Shown: in pieces, positions 1-6,593 of the stretch | Numbering within the stretch: position 1 is the stretch's first letter | Layout: each line of letters begins with the position of its first letter | Assembly: GCA_031283905.1 (NCBI GenBank) | Contig: JAITAW010000024.1 | Coordinates: 1-7,079 of the forward strand | Direction of reading: 5' to 3' | DNA from: Treponema sp. | GTDB lineage: Bacteria; Spirochaetota; Spirochaetia; Treponematales; Breznakiellaceae | DNA length: 7,079 nucleotides | The notes under the pieces: model-generated | Told to the model about the DNA's origin: nothing | What the model saw: the letters and a program-made list of their open reading frames with translations, nothing else | Databases searched by the model: none | Made by a program: the position numbers and the translations under genes

Positions 1-179
1 TCGTCCGCGTACACCATCTGGAATTTAATGCAATCAGCGCCCGCTTGGGCTGCGGCGTCTATGAGTTCGGCAGCCTTTGTCCGGTCCGCGCCGTGTCCGG
101 TACCTAGCTCCGCTATGACGAGCGCATGGTACGCGCCGTAGCTTTTATCGCCTATACGAAATTCTGTGTGTTGTTTCAT
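1..179 (-). CDS. neuB: N-acetylneuraminate synthase family protein, 5' fragment
   Basis: This is the first 59 codons of a leftward gene cut by the left edge of the window. The translation reads MKQHTEFRIGDKSYGAYHAL and then VIAELGTGHGADRTKAAELI, followed by DAAAQAGADCIKFQMVYAD. The IAE-x-G-x-GH block (residues 22-29) followed by the K-AxELIDAAxxAGADxxKFQ helix-strand segment (residues 35-54) is the diagnostic start of the NeuB/SpsE barrel, which condenses phosphoenolpyruvate with an N-acetylated hexosamine derivative to make a nonulosonic acid (sialic, legionaminic or pseudaminic type). Which sugar is used cannot be decided from this part. The ATG at 177-179 has no convincing Shine-Dalgarno in front of it, but no other ATG, GTG or TTG start is available close by in frame. 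Such genes usually serve surface or flagellin glycosylation (family knowledge). There is no evident functional link with the glucan genes, which are transcribed divergently. Confidence 0.88.
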   Translation of the reverse strand, partial: MKQHTEFRIGDKSYGAYHALVIAELGTGHGADRTKAAELIDAAAQAGADCIKFQMVYAD

Positions 180-182
180 GCC

Positions 183-193
183 GCTATGATAGC
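183..193. repeat. Short inverted repeat just upstream of neuB
   Basis: GCTAT-G-ATAGC is a perfect 5-bp inverted repeat with a one-base centre. It lies 4 bases upstream of the neuB-like start codon. It could be a small operator or simply chance. There is no further support for a function. Confidence 0.3.
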
Positions 194-219
194 ATATATC
201 CGCGTATTGGCGCAGGCGC

Positions 220-229
220 GGGACGTCCC
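220..229. repeat. 10-bp perfect palindrome in the divergent promoter region
   Basis: GGGACGTCCC is a perfect palindrome placed about 20 bases upstream of the -35 box of the malQ promoter and between the two divergent genes. The position would suit a regulator site acting on either gene, but it does not match an operator I recognise. A run of A/T bases (230-247) separates it from the promoter. Confidence 0.35.
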
Positions 230-247
230 AAATTTTTCAAATTCTTA

Positions 248-276
248 TAGACATCTTTATCTTCTCATAGTATACT
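248..276 (+). promoter_or_regulatory. Sigma-70-type promoter of the malQ-GH13 unit
   Basis: A -35 box TAGACA (248-253, five of six consensus bases) is separated by exactly 17 bases from a -10 box TATACT (271-276, five of six consensus bases). Transcription would start near 282-284, leaving a leader of about 20 bases before the malQ start codon with the Shine-Dalgarno GGAGGTG inside it. The A/T-rich stretch at 230-247 directly upstream could act as an UP element. It is the only strong promoter candidate seen ahead of the two glucan genes. Confidence 0.75.
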
Positions 277-302
277 GTAGTCCAACGTATGGAGGTGTCG
301 CT

Positions 303-2342
303 ATGACTCAAAAAAAATTTTTTGAACAACGGAGAATAGGCGTGGTCATTCCTGTGGGGGCTTTGCGCGGAGAAAAGAGCATCGGCGTGGGCGAATTTTC
401 TGATCTGGCTGAATTCACGAGGCTTGCGGTCAAGATGGGCATAAGGCTTATCCAGATTTTACCGGTGAATGACACGGGGTATGAAAGTTCTCCGTACAGC
501 GCGCTTTCGGCGTTTGCGTTGCATCCTCTTTATTTGAGAATAGCCGATCTGCCTGAGTCCGGCGGCTTCGCCCCAAGAATCGCGGCGTTGGCAAAACAAT
601 TCGGCAAAAACGCGCGTTTTCCATATTACACCCTCCTGAAAGCTAAATTGGAATTGCTCAGGGATATATACGCCGCGCATGAGGACGCTATCGCGGCGCG
701 GACATCGCTCTCAGCGTGGATAGAGGAAAATCCGTGGGTCAAGCCGTACGCCGTTTTCCGCAGGCTGAAACAGGCTAATCAGGAAAAGAGCTGGAAAGAG
801 TGGGACGATCACCGGAATGTCGCAAACGGAGAGATAGACGCGCTGTGGAACGATCCGGCGCTGAAAAAAGAGCATCTGTTCTGGGCGTGGATACAGGAGG
901 CGCTTGACGTTCAATTCCGCAAAGCCGCCGAAGCCGTAGCGCGAGCAGGTATACTGCTGGAAGGCGATCTGCCTATCTTGATAAATGACGACTCGTGCGA
1001 TGTGTGGGCGCACCACGCATTTTTTCATTTAGACCTTTCCGCAGGAGCGCCGCCGGATATGTATAGCCCCCAAGGGCAAAATTGGGGTTTTCCGGTGTAT
1101 AATTGGAATGCTTTGGCAAAGGACGACTATTCATGGTGGAAGAACAGGCTTGCTGTTGTGGAAAAATACTACAAAGCGTACCGTATCGACCATGTGTTGG
1201 GGTTCTTCCGCATCTGGGCGACTCCAAGACAGGATCTCGCCTCTTCATCGCTGTTGGGCAGATTCATTCCTTCCATCCCTATAACGGCGAAAGACCTTGA
1301 AGATATTGGGTTTAACGGCGAGCGCGTCCGGTGGGTTTCCCGCCCCCATATCCCCACTCATGAAGTGTGGGACGCCCTTTCCCGCATACAGAACGCCGAT
1401 GGAAACAAGGATTACGCCGCCATCCGGTGGGAAGCGGAAAAAGTCTTTGTACAGGCTCTTGACCGCATCAACAACGAAGAGCTTTGGCTTTTTAAGGACG
1501 CGGTCAAGAGCGAAAAGGATATAGAGGCGCTTGATATTCATCCTGTCGCAAAGGACTACCTCATTTCCGCATGGCGCAACCGCGTTCTTCTGGAGTACGA
1601 AAGGGGACTGTACGCGCCTATGTGGGCTTACAAGACCGCGAGAGCGTATGTGTCTTTCTCGTATGAGGAAAAAGAAAAGGTTGACGCTCTCATAGAGGCG
1701 CGCAAACTTGAATCCGAGAAAATGTGGGAAACCCACGGCAAAAAATTACTCGCCATGCTGATAGAATCATCGTCCATGTTGCCGTGCGCCGAGGATTTAG
1801 GCGATGTACCCGAGTGCGTGCCGAAAGTTCTCGCTAAACTCAAGATTCCCGGGCTGCGCGTTGTGCGCTGGGCGCGGAAATGGGATGCGGAAGGCGAACC
1901 GTATATTCCGTTTGAAGAGTATCCTGAATTGAGCGTCTGTACGCTCAGTGTTCACGACAGCTCCACGGCGCGTGAATGGTGGGAAAAAGAAGCGAATCAG
2001 GCGGCGTTTGCCGAATTCATCGGCGAGCCTTCGCTTGCCAGCGTGTACAATCCGGGCGTTGCCAAGAAAATCTTGCAGAAAGCGGCGTCCGCCGCGTCCC
2101 GTTTCCGGGTGTTCCAGATTCAGGATCTGCTCCACCTTTCCTTGAAATACTACGCGGATGATTCGGCTTTGGAACGGATAAATGTGCCGGGTTCGGTTAC
2201 TGATTTTAACTGGACCTACCGGCTTCCCGTCTCCATCGCGGATCTCGAACAAGATGAAGAGCTTATCCGCGCCGTACAAAGCCTTGCCGCCGTAAAACCG
2301 GCGGCAATACCCTCGCCAAAGAAAGGCAAGACAAAAAAATGA
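303..2342 (+). CDS. malQ: 4-alpha-glucanotransferase, GH77, DPE2-like (amylomaltase)
   Basis: A 679-residue cytoplasmic transglucosidase of family GH77, expected to move glucosyl or maltodextrinyl units between alpha-1,4-glucans. All catalytic blocks are present: GDLPI (221-225) with the DDS-x-DVW stretch after it, GAPPDMYSPQGQNWGFP starting at 248, RIDH with the predicted nucleophile Asp296, AEDLG with the predicted acid/base Glu497, and SVHD with Asp552. The wording QNWGFPVYNW and YRIDHVLGFFRIW, the roughly 200-residue stretch between RIDH and AEDLG, and the RVFQIQDLL segment near the C-terminus resemble plant DPE2-type enzymes more than E. coli MalQ. The CBM20 starch-binding modules typical of DPE2 are absent, as the barrel starts within about 12 residues of the N-terminus. 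I chose the ATG at 303 because GGAGGTG lies 5 bases upstream and the homologous sequence starts there. The open frame reaches back to 126, but that part overlaps neuB antisense and looks non-coding. The C-terminus ends in a short lysine-rich tail (PSPKKGKTKK). The GH13 gene follows 80 bases downstream, probably in the same operon. Confidence 0.95.
   Translation: MTQKKFFEQRRIGVVIPVGALRGEKSIGVGEFSDLAEFTRLAVKMGIRLIQILPVNDTGYESSPYSALSAFALHPLYLRIADLPESGGFAPRIAALAKQFGKNARFPYYTLLKAKLELLRDIYAAHEDAIAARTSLSAWIEENPWVKPYAVFRRLKQANQEKSWKEWDDHRNVANGEIDALWNDPALKKEHLFWAWIQEALDVQFRKAAEAVARAGILLEGDLPILINDDSCDVWAHHAFFHLDLSAGAPPDMYSPQGQNWGFPVYNWNALAKDDYSWWKNRLAVVEKYYKAYRIDHVLGFFRIWATPRQDLASSSLLGRFIPSIPITAKDLEDIGFNGERVRWVSRPHIPTHEVWDALSRIQNADGNKDYAAIRWEAEKVFVQALDRINNEELWLFKDAVKSEKDIEALDIHPVAKDYLISAWRNRVLLEYERGLYAPMWAYKTARAYVSFSYEEKEKVDALIEARKLESEKMWETHGKKLLAMLIESSSMLPCAEDLGDVPECVPKVLAKLKIPGLRVVRWARKWDAEGEPYIPFEEYPELSVCTLSVHDSSTAREWWEKEANQAAFAEFIGEPSLASVYNPGVAKKILQKAASAASRFRVFQIQDLLHLSLKYYADDSALERINVPGSVTDFNWTYRLPVSIADLEQDEELIRAVQSLAAVKPAAIPSPKKGKTKK
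310..323 (+). repeat. A8T6 homopolymer at the start of malQ
   Basis: Codons 3 to 7 of malQ contain eight A followed by six T. Such a tract can cause replication or transcript slippage, and a one-base change would abolish the enzyme right after the start codon. It may also simply reflect the Lys-Lys-Phe-Phe sequence. Confidence 0.5.
2284..2307 (+). repeat. 9-bp perfect hairpin in the 3' end of malQ
   Basis: TTGCCGCCG (2284-2292) pairs perfectly with CGGCGGCAA (2299-2307) around a six-base loop TAAAAC. It lies inside codons for the alanine/proline-rich tail, about 35 bases before the stop. No T-run follows, so it is not a standard terminator. It could slow exonuclease decay of the malQ message or be a by-product of codon use. 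Confidence 0.55.
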
Positions 2343-2350
2343 ACCGCTCC

Positions 2351-2390
2351 GCCGTGAAACGGCACGGCTGGGTATTAAACCGGACCGTGC
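2351..2390 (+). promoter_or_regulatory. Competing hairpins between malQ and the GH13 gene
   Basis: Three segments can pair in two exclusive ways. GCCGTG (2351-2356) can pair with CACGGC (2363-2368) around a six-base loop, or GCACGG (2362-2367) can pair with CCGTGC (2385-2390), enclosing a smaller GGT/ACC stem. The layout recalls an attenuator or translation-modulating leader ahead of the GH13 ribosome binding site at 2412-2416. There is no T-run, so it does not look like an intrinsic terminator. Function is inference only. Confidence 0.4.
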
Positions 2391-2422
2391 GAATAAGAAA
2401 TGGAGCATAATAGGAGAACAGT

Positions 2423-5400
2423 ATGTTTTTGGAAATTGCATTAACTGTATTGGAAGGCAATCGCAAGGGCGCACAGGGCGTTCCCTTAAAGAAAATGGAG
2501 TTTCATATTTGCAACGAAGTCCGGAGCGAATGCGGTGTTGAAAGAGACCTGTTTTCCATAACCGGCAATGTCGTGTTTGCGGATTTTCCGGCGGCGCGCG
2601 ACTTGGCGCAGAAGCTGAATCAGAAGGGCTACAGAGTGAGCGCCGGACAGCTTAACGCCATGGGGCTTATTGATGAAATCCTGCACCATCTTGTCGACTT
2701 GTACCGCGAACAGATTCAACCTGATGTATTTGACACCGCGCTTGAACGCCTCAATCGTAATTTAGGAGAATCCGGTACATTGGAGTTGTTGCAACGGTTT
2801 TGTACGCGGTTCCCGCCTAAAAAGGTGTACGCGGACGAGACAACGGCGGAGGCGTACCTTGAAACAGCCGAAGGCTCGGTGAGCCATAAGGCGATGTCTC
2901 TGGAAGAGATACTCATGCTTGCCATTGCAAATCTCAATCCCGCGTTCAAACCGTTCTTGTTCATGTTTGACGACAAACCGCTTGCGAAACAGTCCGTCTA
3001 TGGCAATGCGGTTGTGGAGTTGCAGAAACACCTCAAGGGCCTTCCGGCTTTTGGAGCGGATGGGCAGAACCTTTGGGACTTGCTCCGCGCTCCGGCCCTC
3101 GCCTCTCCCGATTCTTTAAGCGGACAACTCGCGTTTATGCGCCGGAAATGGGGCTTACTCCTCAAGAAATTTCTTGGGCGTATGCTTTTGGGTATGGACG
3201 TTATCAAAGAGGAAGAGAAGCCCCAATGGGGAGGAGCGCCCGGTCCTACCGAAGTCATTACATACGGTAGCCGTGATGTCGAATACGAGAAATACAGTCC
3301 GGATCAAGACTGGATGCCGAAAACCGTACTCATGGCAAAATCAACGCTCGTGTGGTTGTACCAGCTTTCCAAAAAGTACCATCGCGAGATTACGCGGCTT
3401 GATCAGATACCCGATGAAGAACTGGACGAGCTTGCACGGCGCGGATTCACGGGTCTTTGGCTCATCGGACTGTGGGAGCGGAGCAACGCCAGCAAGACCA
3501 TCAAGCAGTGGACAGGCAACCCGGAGGCGGCGGCAAGCGCGTACAGCTTGTACGATTACGACATTGCCGCAGAGTTGGGCGGATGGGAGAGTTTGAAGAA
3601 CCTGCGTGGACGGTGTTTCCAGCGCGGTATACGGCTCGGCTCGGACATGGTGCCGAACCATACGGGTATTGATTCCCGCTGGATGATCGAACATCCGGAT
3701 CGTTTCCTGCAACTGCCCTACCCGCCCTTCCCTTCTTACAATTACAACTGCGGCAATCTATCCGGCAGGGACGATGTTACGGTGCAGATAGAGGAGCATT
3801 ACTTTACCAGAAGCGATGCCGCGGTCGTGTTCAAGCGCACCGACAACCGTACGGGCGAGACGCGCTACATTTATCACGGCAATGACGGAACCAGTATGCC
3901 GTGGAACGATACGGCGCAAATCGACTTCCTCAACCCGGAAGCCCGCGAAGCCGTTATCCGTACTATCATCGGCGTGTGCCAGCAGTTCCCCATTGTGCGC
4001 TTTGACGCCGCCATGACTCTGGCGAAACGGCACATACAGCGGCTCTGGTACCCTGAGCCAGGACGGGGCGGCGACATAGCGAGCCGCGCCGAACGCGCCA
4101 TTTCCAGCGAGGAATTCAACCGCCGCATCCCCAACGAGTTTTGGCGCGAGGTGGTCGACCGGTGCGCGGCGGAAGCGCCTTATACCCTGCTCCTTGCGGA
4201 AGCGTTTTGGATGATGGAAGGGTATTTTGTGCGCACCTTGGGTATGCACCGCGTATATAATTCGGCGTTTATGAATATGCTGAAAAAAGAGGAAAACGCC
4301 AAATACCGCGCAACCATAAAAAATACGCTGGAGTTCGATCCCGAAGTTTTGAAACGGTTCGTCAACTTTATGAACAACCCGGACGAAGACACGGCGGTCG
4401 CTCAGTTCGGTAAGGGCGACAAGTACTTCGGTATTTGCACCTTTATGGTAACCATGCCCGGCTTGCCCATGTTCGGACATGGGCAGATCGAAGGGTTTGA
4501 GGAGAAGTACGGCATGGAGTACCGCCGCGCCTACCGTGGTGAAACGCCCGATGAGTGGTTGATCGAGCGCCACGAGCGGGAAATCTTCCCTTTGATGAAA
4601 AAGCGCCTGCTTTTCTCCGGCAGTGAGCATTTCTGCCTGTTTGACTTTTATAAACAGGACGGCTTTATTGACGAAAACGTGTTCGCGTATTCCAACCGCG
4701 TCAGCGGCGGCGCCGAGTGCTCGCTGGTATTCTACAACAACTCCTATTACGGGACAGCCGGCTGGATACACAGCGGCGCCGCCAATATCCTTCAACAAGA
4801 CGGCGGCGTCCGCAAGGACAACCTTTTTCAGGCGCTCGGTCTTGACGGAGATTTTGCTCTTTTCCATGAGCAACGTTCCGGGCTGTGGTTCATACGTTCA
4901 GTTCAGGAGATTAGAGAGCGGGGCTTCTTTGCCGTGCTTAACAGTTACGAAGCGCAGGTTTTCCTTGACATTCATTCGGTGCGGGATACGGACGGACGCT
5001 GGTCAAAAATATGCAACGAACTCAACGGTAACGGCGTTGAAGACTTGGGCGCGGCAATGCAGGACATCTTCCTTGCGGAGCTTTACGCCCCGTTTGTCAC
5101 GCTTTTCGAGCGGTCGCGCATCAACGCTTTTGAACAGGCTGTCGCCGATTGCGTTGCATCGGGCAACATCGATGCGGGAGACGGCTTCATCATCACAATA
5201 AAAGACAACGTTATCGCCTTTATCACCATGGCGCTCAAATATATCAACGGCGCCGATGGCAAATTCGAAGCCTTTACAAGCGCGTCTTACTACCCGCGAG
5301 AGAGTGAAATGCCCGCGCCTGAAACCGTATGGAAAGACTTTGAAGCCTACGCGCAACGAATTTTCCACTATTCCCTTATGCGCAAGAAATCGGACGTGCA

Positions 5401-6103
5401 TAGTGCGCAAAGCGAGCGAAAACCGGTTGGCGCCTCAGATGTTTTTGCCGCCGTAACGGGCGCTTCCGAGCGGGCGCGGTACACAACGGCTTTCTTGCTG
5501 GGCTACGGACTACTCTCCCTGCTTCGTTCCATTTTGGGCAAAGGCGCGTCCGGCGCAGACGCGGCGGCCCTTATCCGTCATTGGCAGCTTGATCGCAAAA
5601 TACGCAACGCCTATACCAAATCGAGTATACCGGGCGACATCGCCTATAACGCCACGGAATTGATGAAGGCGGTGATAGCCCGTACAACGCCGACCGTGGG
5701 ATCCGCCGAGCCGCTACACGCAGCCGGCAACCTGCTCGCGTCAATCATAATGGAAAACTACCAGAAAGAAGATTTCAGACAGCTTCTCGGCGTCAACGTG
5801 TTTGATGACGCGACATGGTTCAACAAGGAAAAATTTGATTTTGCGCTTATGTACGCTTCGTTATTCCTGGCTTTTGAGAGCGAAGATGCCTTTACAACGC
5901 GCCCTGCCGCTCGGACTGCGGGAAAGACCAAACCTGACGGCAAAATCTCCGCTTCGAGAGGCGGCAAGAAAGCCGTAGCCCAACCCATTGAATCCGCGTG
6001 GAACGCCCGGCTCACGCTCATTATGGATATGCGGGAAAAATTACGGCAAGCCGAGAAAAAGTCGGCGTATAGGCTTGACAAGCTGATAGAAGCGCTGGAG
6101 TAA
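2423..6103 (+). CDS. Large multidomain GH13 alpha-amylase-family protein
   Basis: A 1226-residue protein with a central alpha-amylase-type barrel, far longer than a usual 450-650 residue GH13 enzyme. The barrel starts near GFTGLWLIGLWER (341-353). Conserved region I is DMVPNH (408-413), region II RFDAAM with predicted nucleophile Asp528, region III LLLAEAFW with predicted acid/base Glu593, then NNPDE (651-655), where Asp654 aligns with the usual transition-state stabiliser, and GHGQIEGF (685-692). Region IV normally reads His-Asp, and here Pro653 takes the histidine position. Residues 1 to about 300 are mostly helical and contain ITGNVVFADFPAAR and NAMGLIDEILHHL blocks that I recall from other very long bacterial amylase-like proteins. 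A sandwich-like part follows the barrel, then a helical region to about 1157, a basic low-complexity linker (1158-1188) and a charged terminal helix. No signal peptide is visible, so cytoplasmic action on glycogen or maltodextrin is inferred. The exact reaction is unknown. The start is set by AGGAG at 2412-2416, 6 bases upstream. An internal ATG at codon 25 lacks a comparable site. Confidence 0.92.
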   Translation: MFLEIALTVLEGNRKGAQGVPLKKMEFHICNEVRSECGVERDLFSITGNVVFADFPAARDLAQKLNQKGYRVSAGQLNAMGLIDEILHHLVDLYREQIQPDVFDTALERLNRNLGESGTLELLQRFCTRFPPKKVYADETTAEAYLETAEGSVSHKAMSLEEILMLAIANLNPAFKPFLFMFDDKPLAKQSVYGNAVVELQKHLKGLPAFGADGQNLWDLLRAPALASPDSLSGQLAFMRRKWGLLLKKFLGRMLLGMDVIKEEEKPQWGGAPGPTEVITYGSRDVEYEKYSPDQDWMPKTVLMAKSTLVWLYQLSKKYHREITRLDQIPDEELDELARRGFTGLWLIGLWERSNASKTIKQWTGNPEAAASAYSLYDYDIAAELGGWESLKNLRGRCFQRGIRLGSDMVPNHTGIDSRWMIEHPDRFLQLPYPPFPSYNYNCGNLSGRDDVTVQIEEHYFTRSDAAVVFKRTDNRTGETRYIYHGNDGTSMPWNDTAQIDFLNPEAREAVIRTIIGVCQQFPIVRFDAAMTLAKRHIQRLWYPEPGRGGDIASRAERAISSEEFNRRIPNEFWREVVDRCAAEAPYTLLLAEAFWMMEGYFVRTLGMHRVYNSAFMNMLKKEENAKYRATIKNTLEFDPEVLKRFVNFMNNPDEDTAVAQFGKGDKYFGICTFMVTMPGLPMFGHGQIEGFEEKYGMEYRRAYRGETPDEWLIERHEREIFPLMKKRLLFSGSEHFCLFDFYKQDGFIDENVFAYSNRVSGGAECSLVFYNNSYYGTAGWIHSGAANILQQDGGVRKDNLFQALGLDGDFALFHEQRSGLWFIRSVQEIRERGFFAVLNSYEAQVFLDIHSVRDTDGRWSKICNELNGNGVEDLGAAMQDIFLAELYAPFVTLFERSRINAFEQAVADCVASGNIDAGDGFIITIKDNVIAFITMALKYINGADGKFEAFTSASYYPRESEMPAPETVWKDFEAYAQRIFHYSLMRKKSDVHSAQSERKPVGASDVFAAVTGASERARYTTAFLLGYGLLSLLRSILGKGASGADAAALIRHWQLDRKIRNAYTKSSIPGDIAYNATELMKAVIARTTPTVGSAEPLHAAGNLLASIIMENYQKEDFRQLLGVNVFDDATWFNKEKFDFALMYASLFLAFESEDAFTTRPAARTAGKTKPDGKISASRGGKKAVAQPIESAWNARLTLIMDMREKLRQAEKKSAYRLDKLIEALE

Positions 6104-6118
6104 AAGAAAGAAGGAATT

Positions 6119-6147
6119 GCGGCGCGGGGACGAATCATCCGCGCCGC
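6119..6147. terminator. GC-rich stem after the GH13 gene, possibly a bidirectional terminator
   Basis: GCGGCGCGG (6119-6127) pairs perfectly with CCGCGCCGC (6139-6147) across an 11-base loop, starting 15 bases after the GH13 stop codon. On the plus strand it is followed only by the weak GTTGCTTT. Read on the minus strand the stem is followed by a pyrimidine-rich AATTCCTTCTTTCTTTTA stretch, so it may be a better stop for leftward transcripts from the transposase relic than for the GH13 message. Confidence 0.55.
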
Positions 6148-6167
6148 GTTGCTTTGGCGCTGGCGTG

Positions 6168-6186
6168 CGCCGCTTGCCAGGCGGCG
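6168..6186. repeat. Second small GC-rich hairpin
   Basis: CGCCGC (6168-6173) pairs with GCGGCG (6181-6186) around a seven-base loop. An alternative stem GGCGC/GCGCC (6156-6160 with 6167-6171) uses overlapping bases. It belongs to a run of inverted repeats between the GH13 stop codon and the transposase relic. No function can be assigned. Confidence 0.4.
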
Positions 6187-6201
6187 ATTCAAACTTCAAA
6201 A

Positions 6202-6266
6202 CCGGTGAGAATAGAGTATGTTGTTGCTTCAAAACTTCAGCTTTGAAACAGCAACCTTTTCACCGG
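6202..6266. repeat. 65-base nested inverted repeat
   Basis: An outer stem of 10 pairs (6202-6211 with 6257-6266, one G-T wobble, core CCGGTGA/TCACCGG) encloses an inner stem of 14 positions (6220-6233 with 6242-6255: 12 Watson-Crick pairs, one wobble, one C-A mismatch) with an 8-base loop. It directly abuts the perfect hairpin at 6266-6306 and overlaps the truncated end of the orfB relic. It may mark the break point of the insertion sequence, a small palindromic element or a structured RNA. These cannot be told apart here. Confidence 0.5.
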
Positions 6267-6593
6267 ATTGTGAACTCCCGGCAGGCTCTGCCGGGAGTTC
6301 ACAATCTCGGGCGCGCCGGGAAGCCGACCGAGCGGCGGCGATTTTTCCCCCGGCGCCTCGAAAAACCGATCCAGCCCTATCTTTACCCCCGGCCCGATAC
6401 GGCGTGCGAAACATTGGCGCGTCTAGGCGAAGAGGTTGCAGGCCGTGGCGCGGAACCAAGCCACCGTTTAGAATAAATTTTAGTGCCGCCCGCTCCGGTT
6501 CCGGCCCCAATAGGCGGAACGGGTTCCCGAGCCGTGGCCGTACGCGCTACCCCTTGTAATAATTTGTCGGCCCACCGTAACCGGCGCTTTCAT
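6237..6593 (-). pseudogene. IS3-family transposase OrfB relic (N-terminal half)
   Basis: This relic starts at an ATG that overlaps the end of orfA (ATGA) and is broken by frameshifts. Recognisable pieces, in the expected order for IS3-family OrfB, are an NYYKG block (6550-6564), reached by a one-base shift from the preceding RQ codons, a degraded QP-RL segment near 6430-6440, GVKIGLDRFFE (6357-6389), and NSRQSLPGVHN (about 6269-6301), which matches the conserved NSRHSLPVFxN motif seen just before the catalytic domain in these transposases. The last frame ends at the stop codon at 6237-6239 after VKRLLFQS. The integrase core with its DDE triad is missing, so no active enzyme can be made. Confidence is lower for the sequence between the named blocks. 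Confidence 0.7.
6266..6306. repeat. Perfect 19-bp hairpin inside the orfB relic
   Basis: GATTGTGAACTCCCGGCAG (6266-6284) pairs without mismatch with CTGCCGGGAGTTCACAATC (6288-6306) around a three-base loop GCT. It coincides with the codons for the conserved NSRxSLPxxHN motif of the dead transposase. No T-run follows on either strand, so a standard terminator is unlikely. It may have arisen by palindrome correction of an imperfect repeat, or be a dispersed repeat. Confidence 0.8.

Noticed and set aside
126..302. 59-codon upstream extension of the malQ open frame
   Set aside because: It overlaps the neuB-like gene antisense, has no family similarity and would include the promoter, while the ATG at 303 has a strong ribosome binding site and matches the family start.
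1797..2474. 225-codon minus-strand open frame over the malQ end and the gap
   Set aside because: It is antisense to conserved GH77 codons and the arginine/phenylalanine-rich translation has no recognisable motif.
3758..4873. 371-codon open frame antisense to the GH13 gene
   Set aside because: It lies fully within the catalytic domain coding region, its translation looks like no known protein, and long antisense frames are common opposite GC-rich coding sequence.
6189..6205. Similarity of CAAACTTCAAAACCGG to the insertion-sequence end at 6997-7011 (CAACTTAAAACCAGG)
   Set aside because: It is in direct rather than inverted orientation relative to the known end and is short, so it does not qualify as the missing terminal repeat.
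6117..6476. 119-codon plus-strand open frame after the GH13 gene
   Set aside because: It runs through the terminator stem and hairpins and is antisense to the recognisable orfB relic, with no motif or ribosome binding site of its own.
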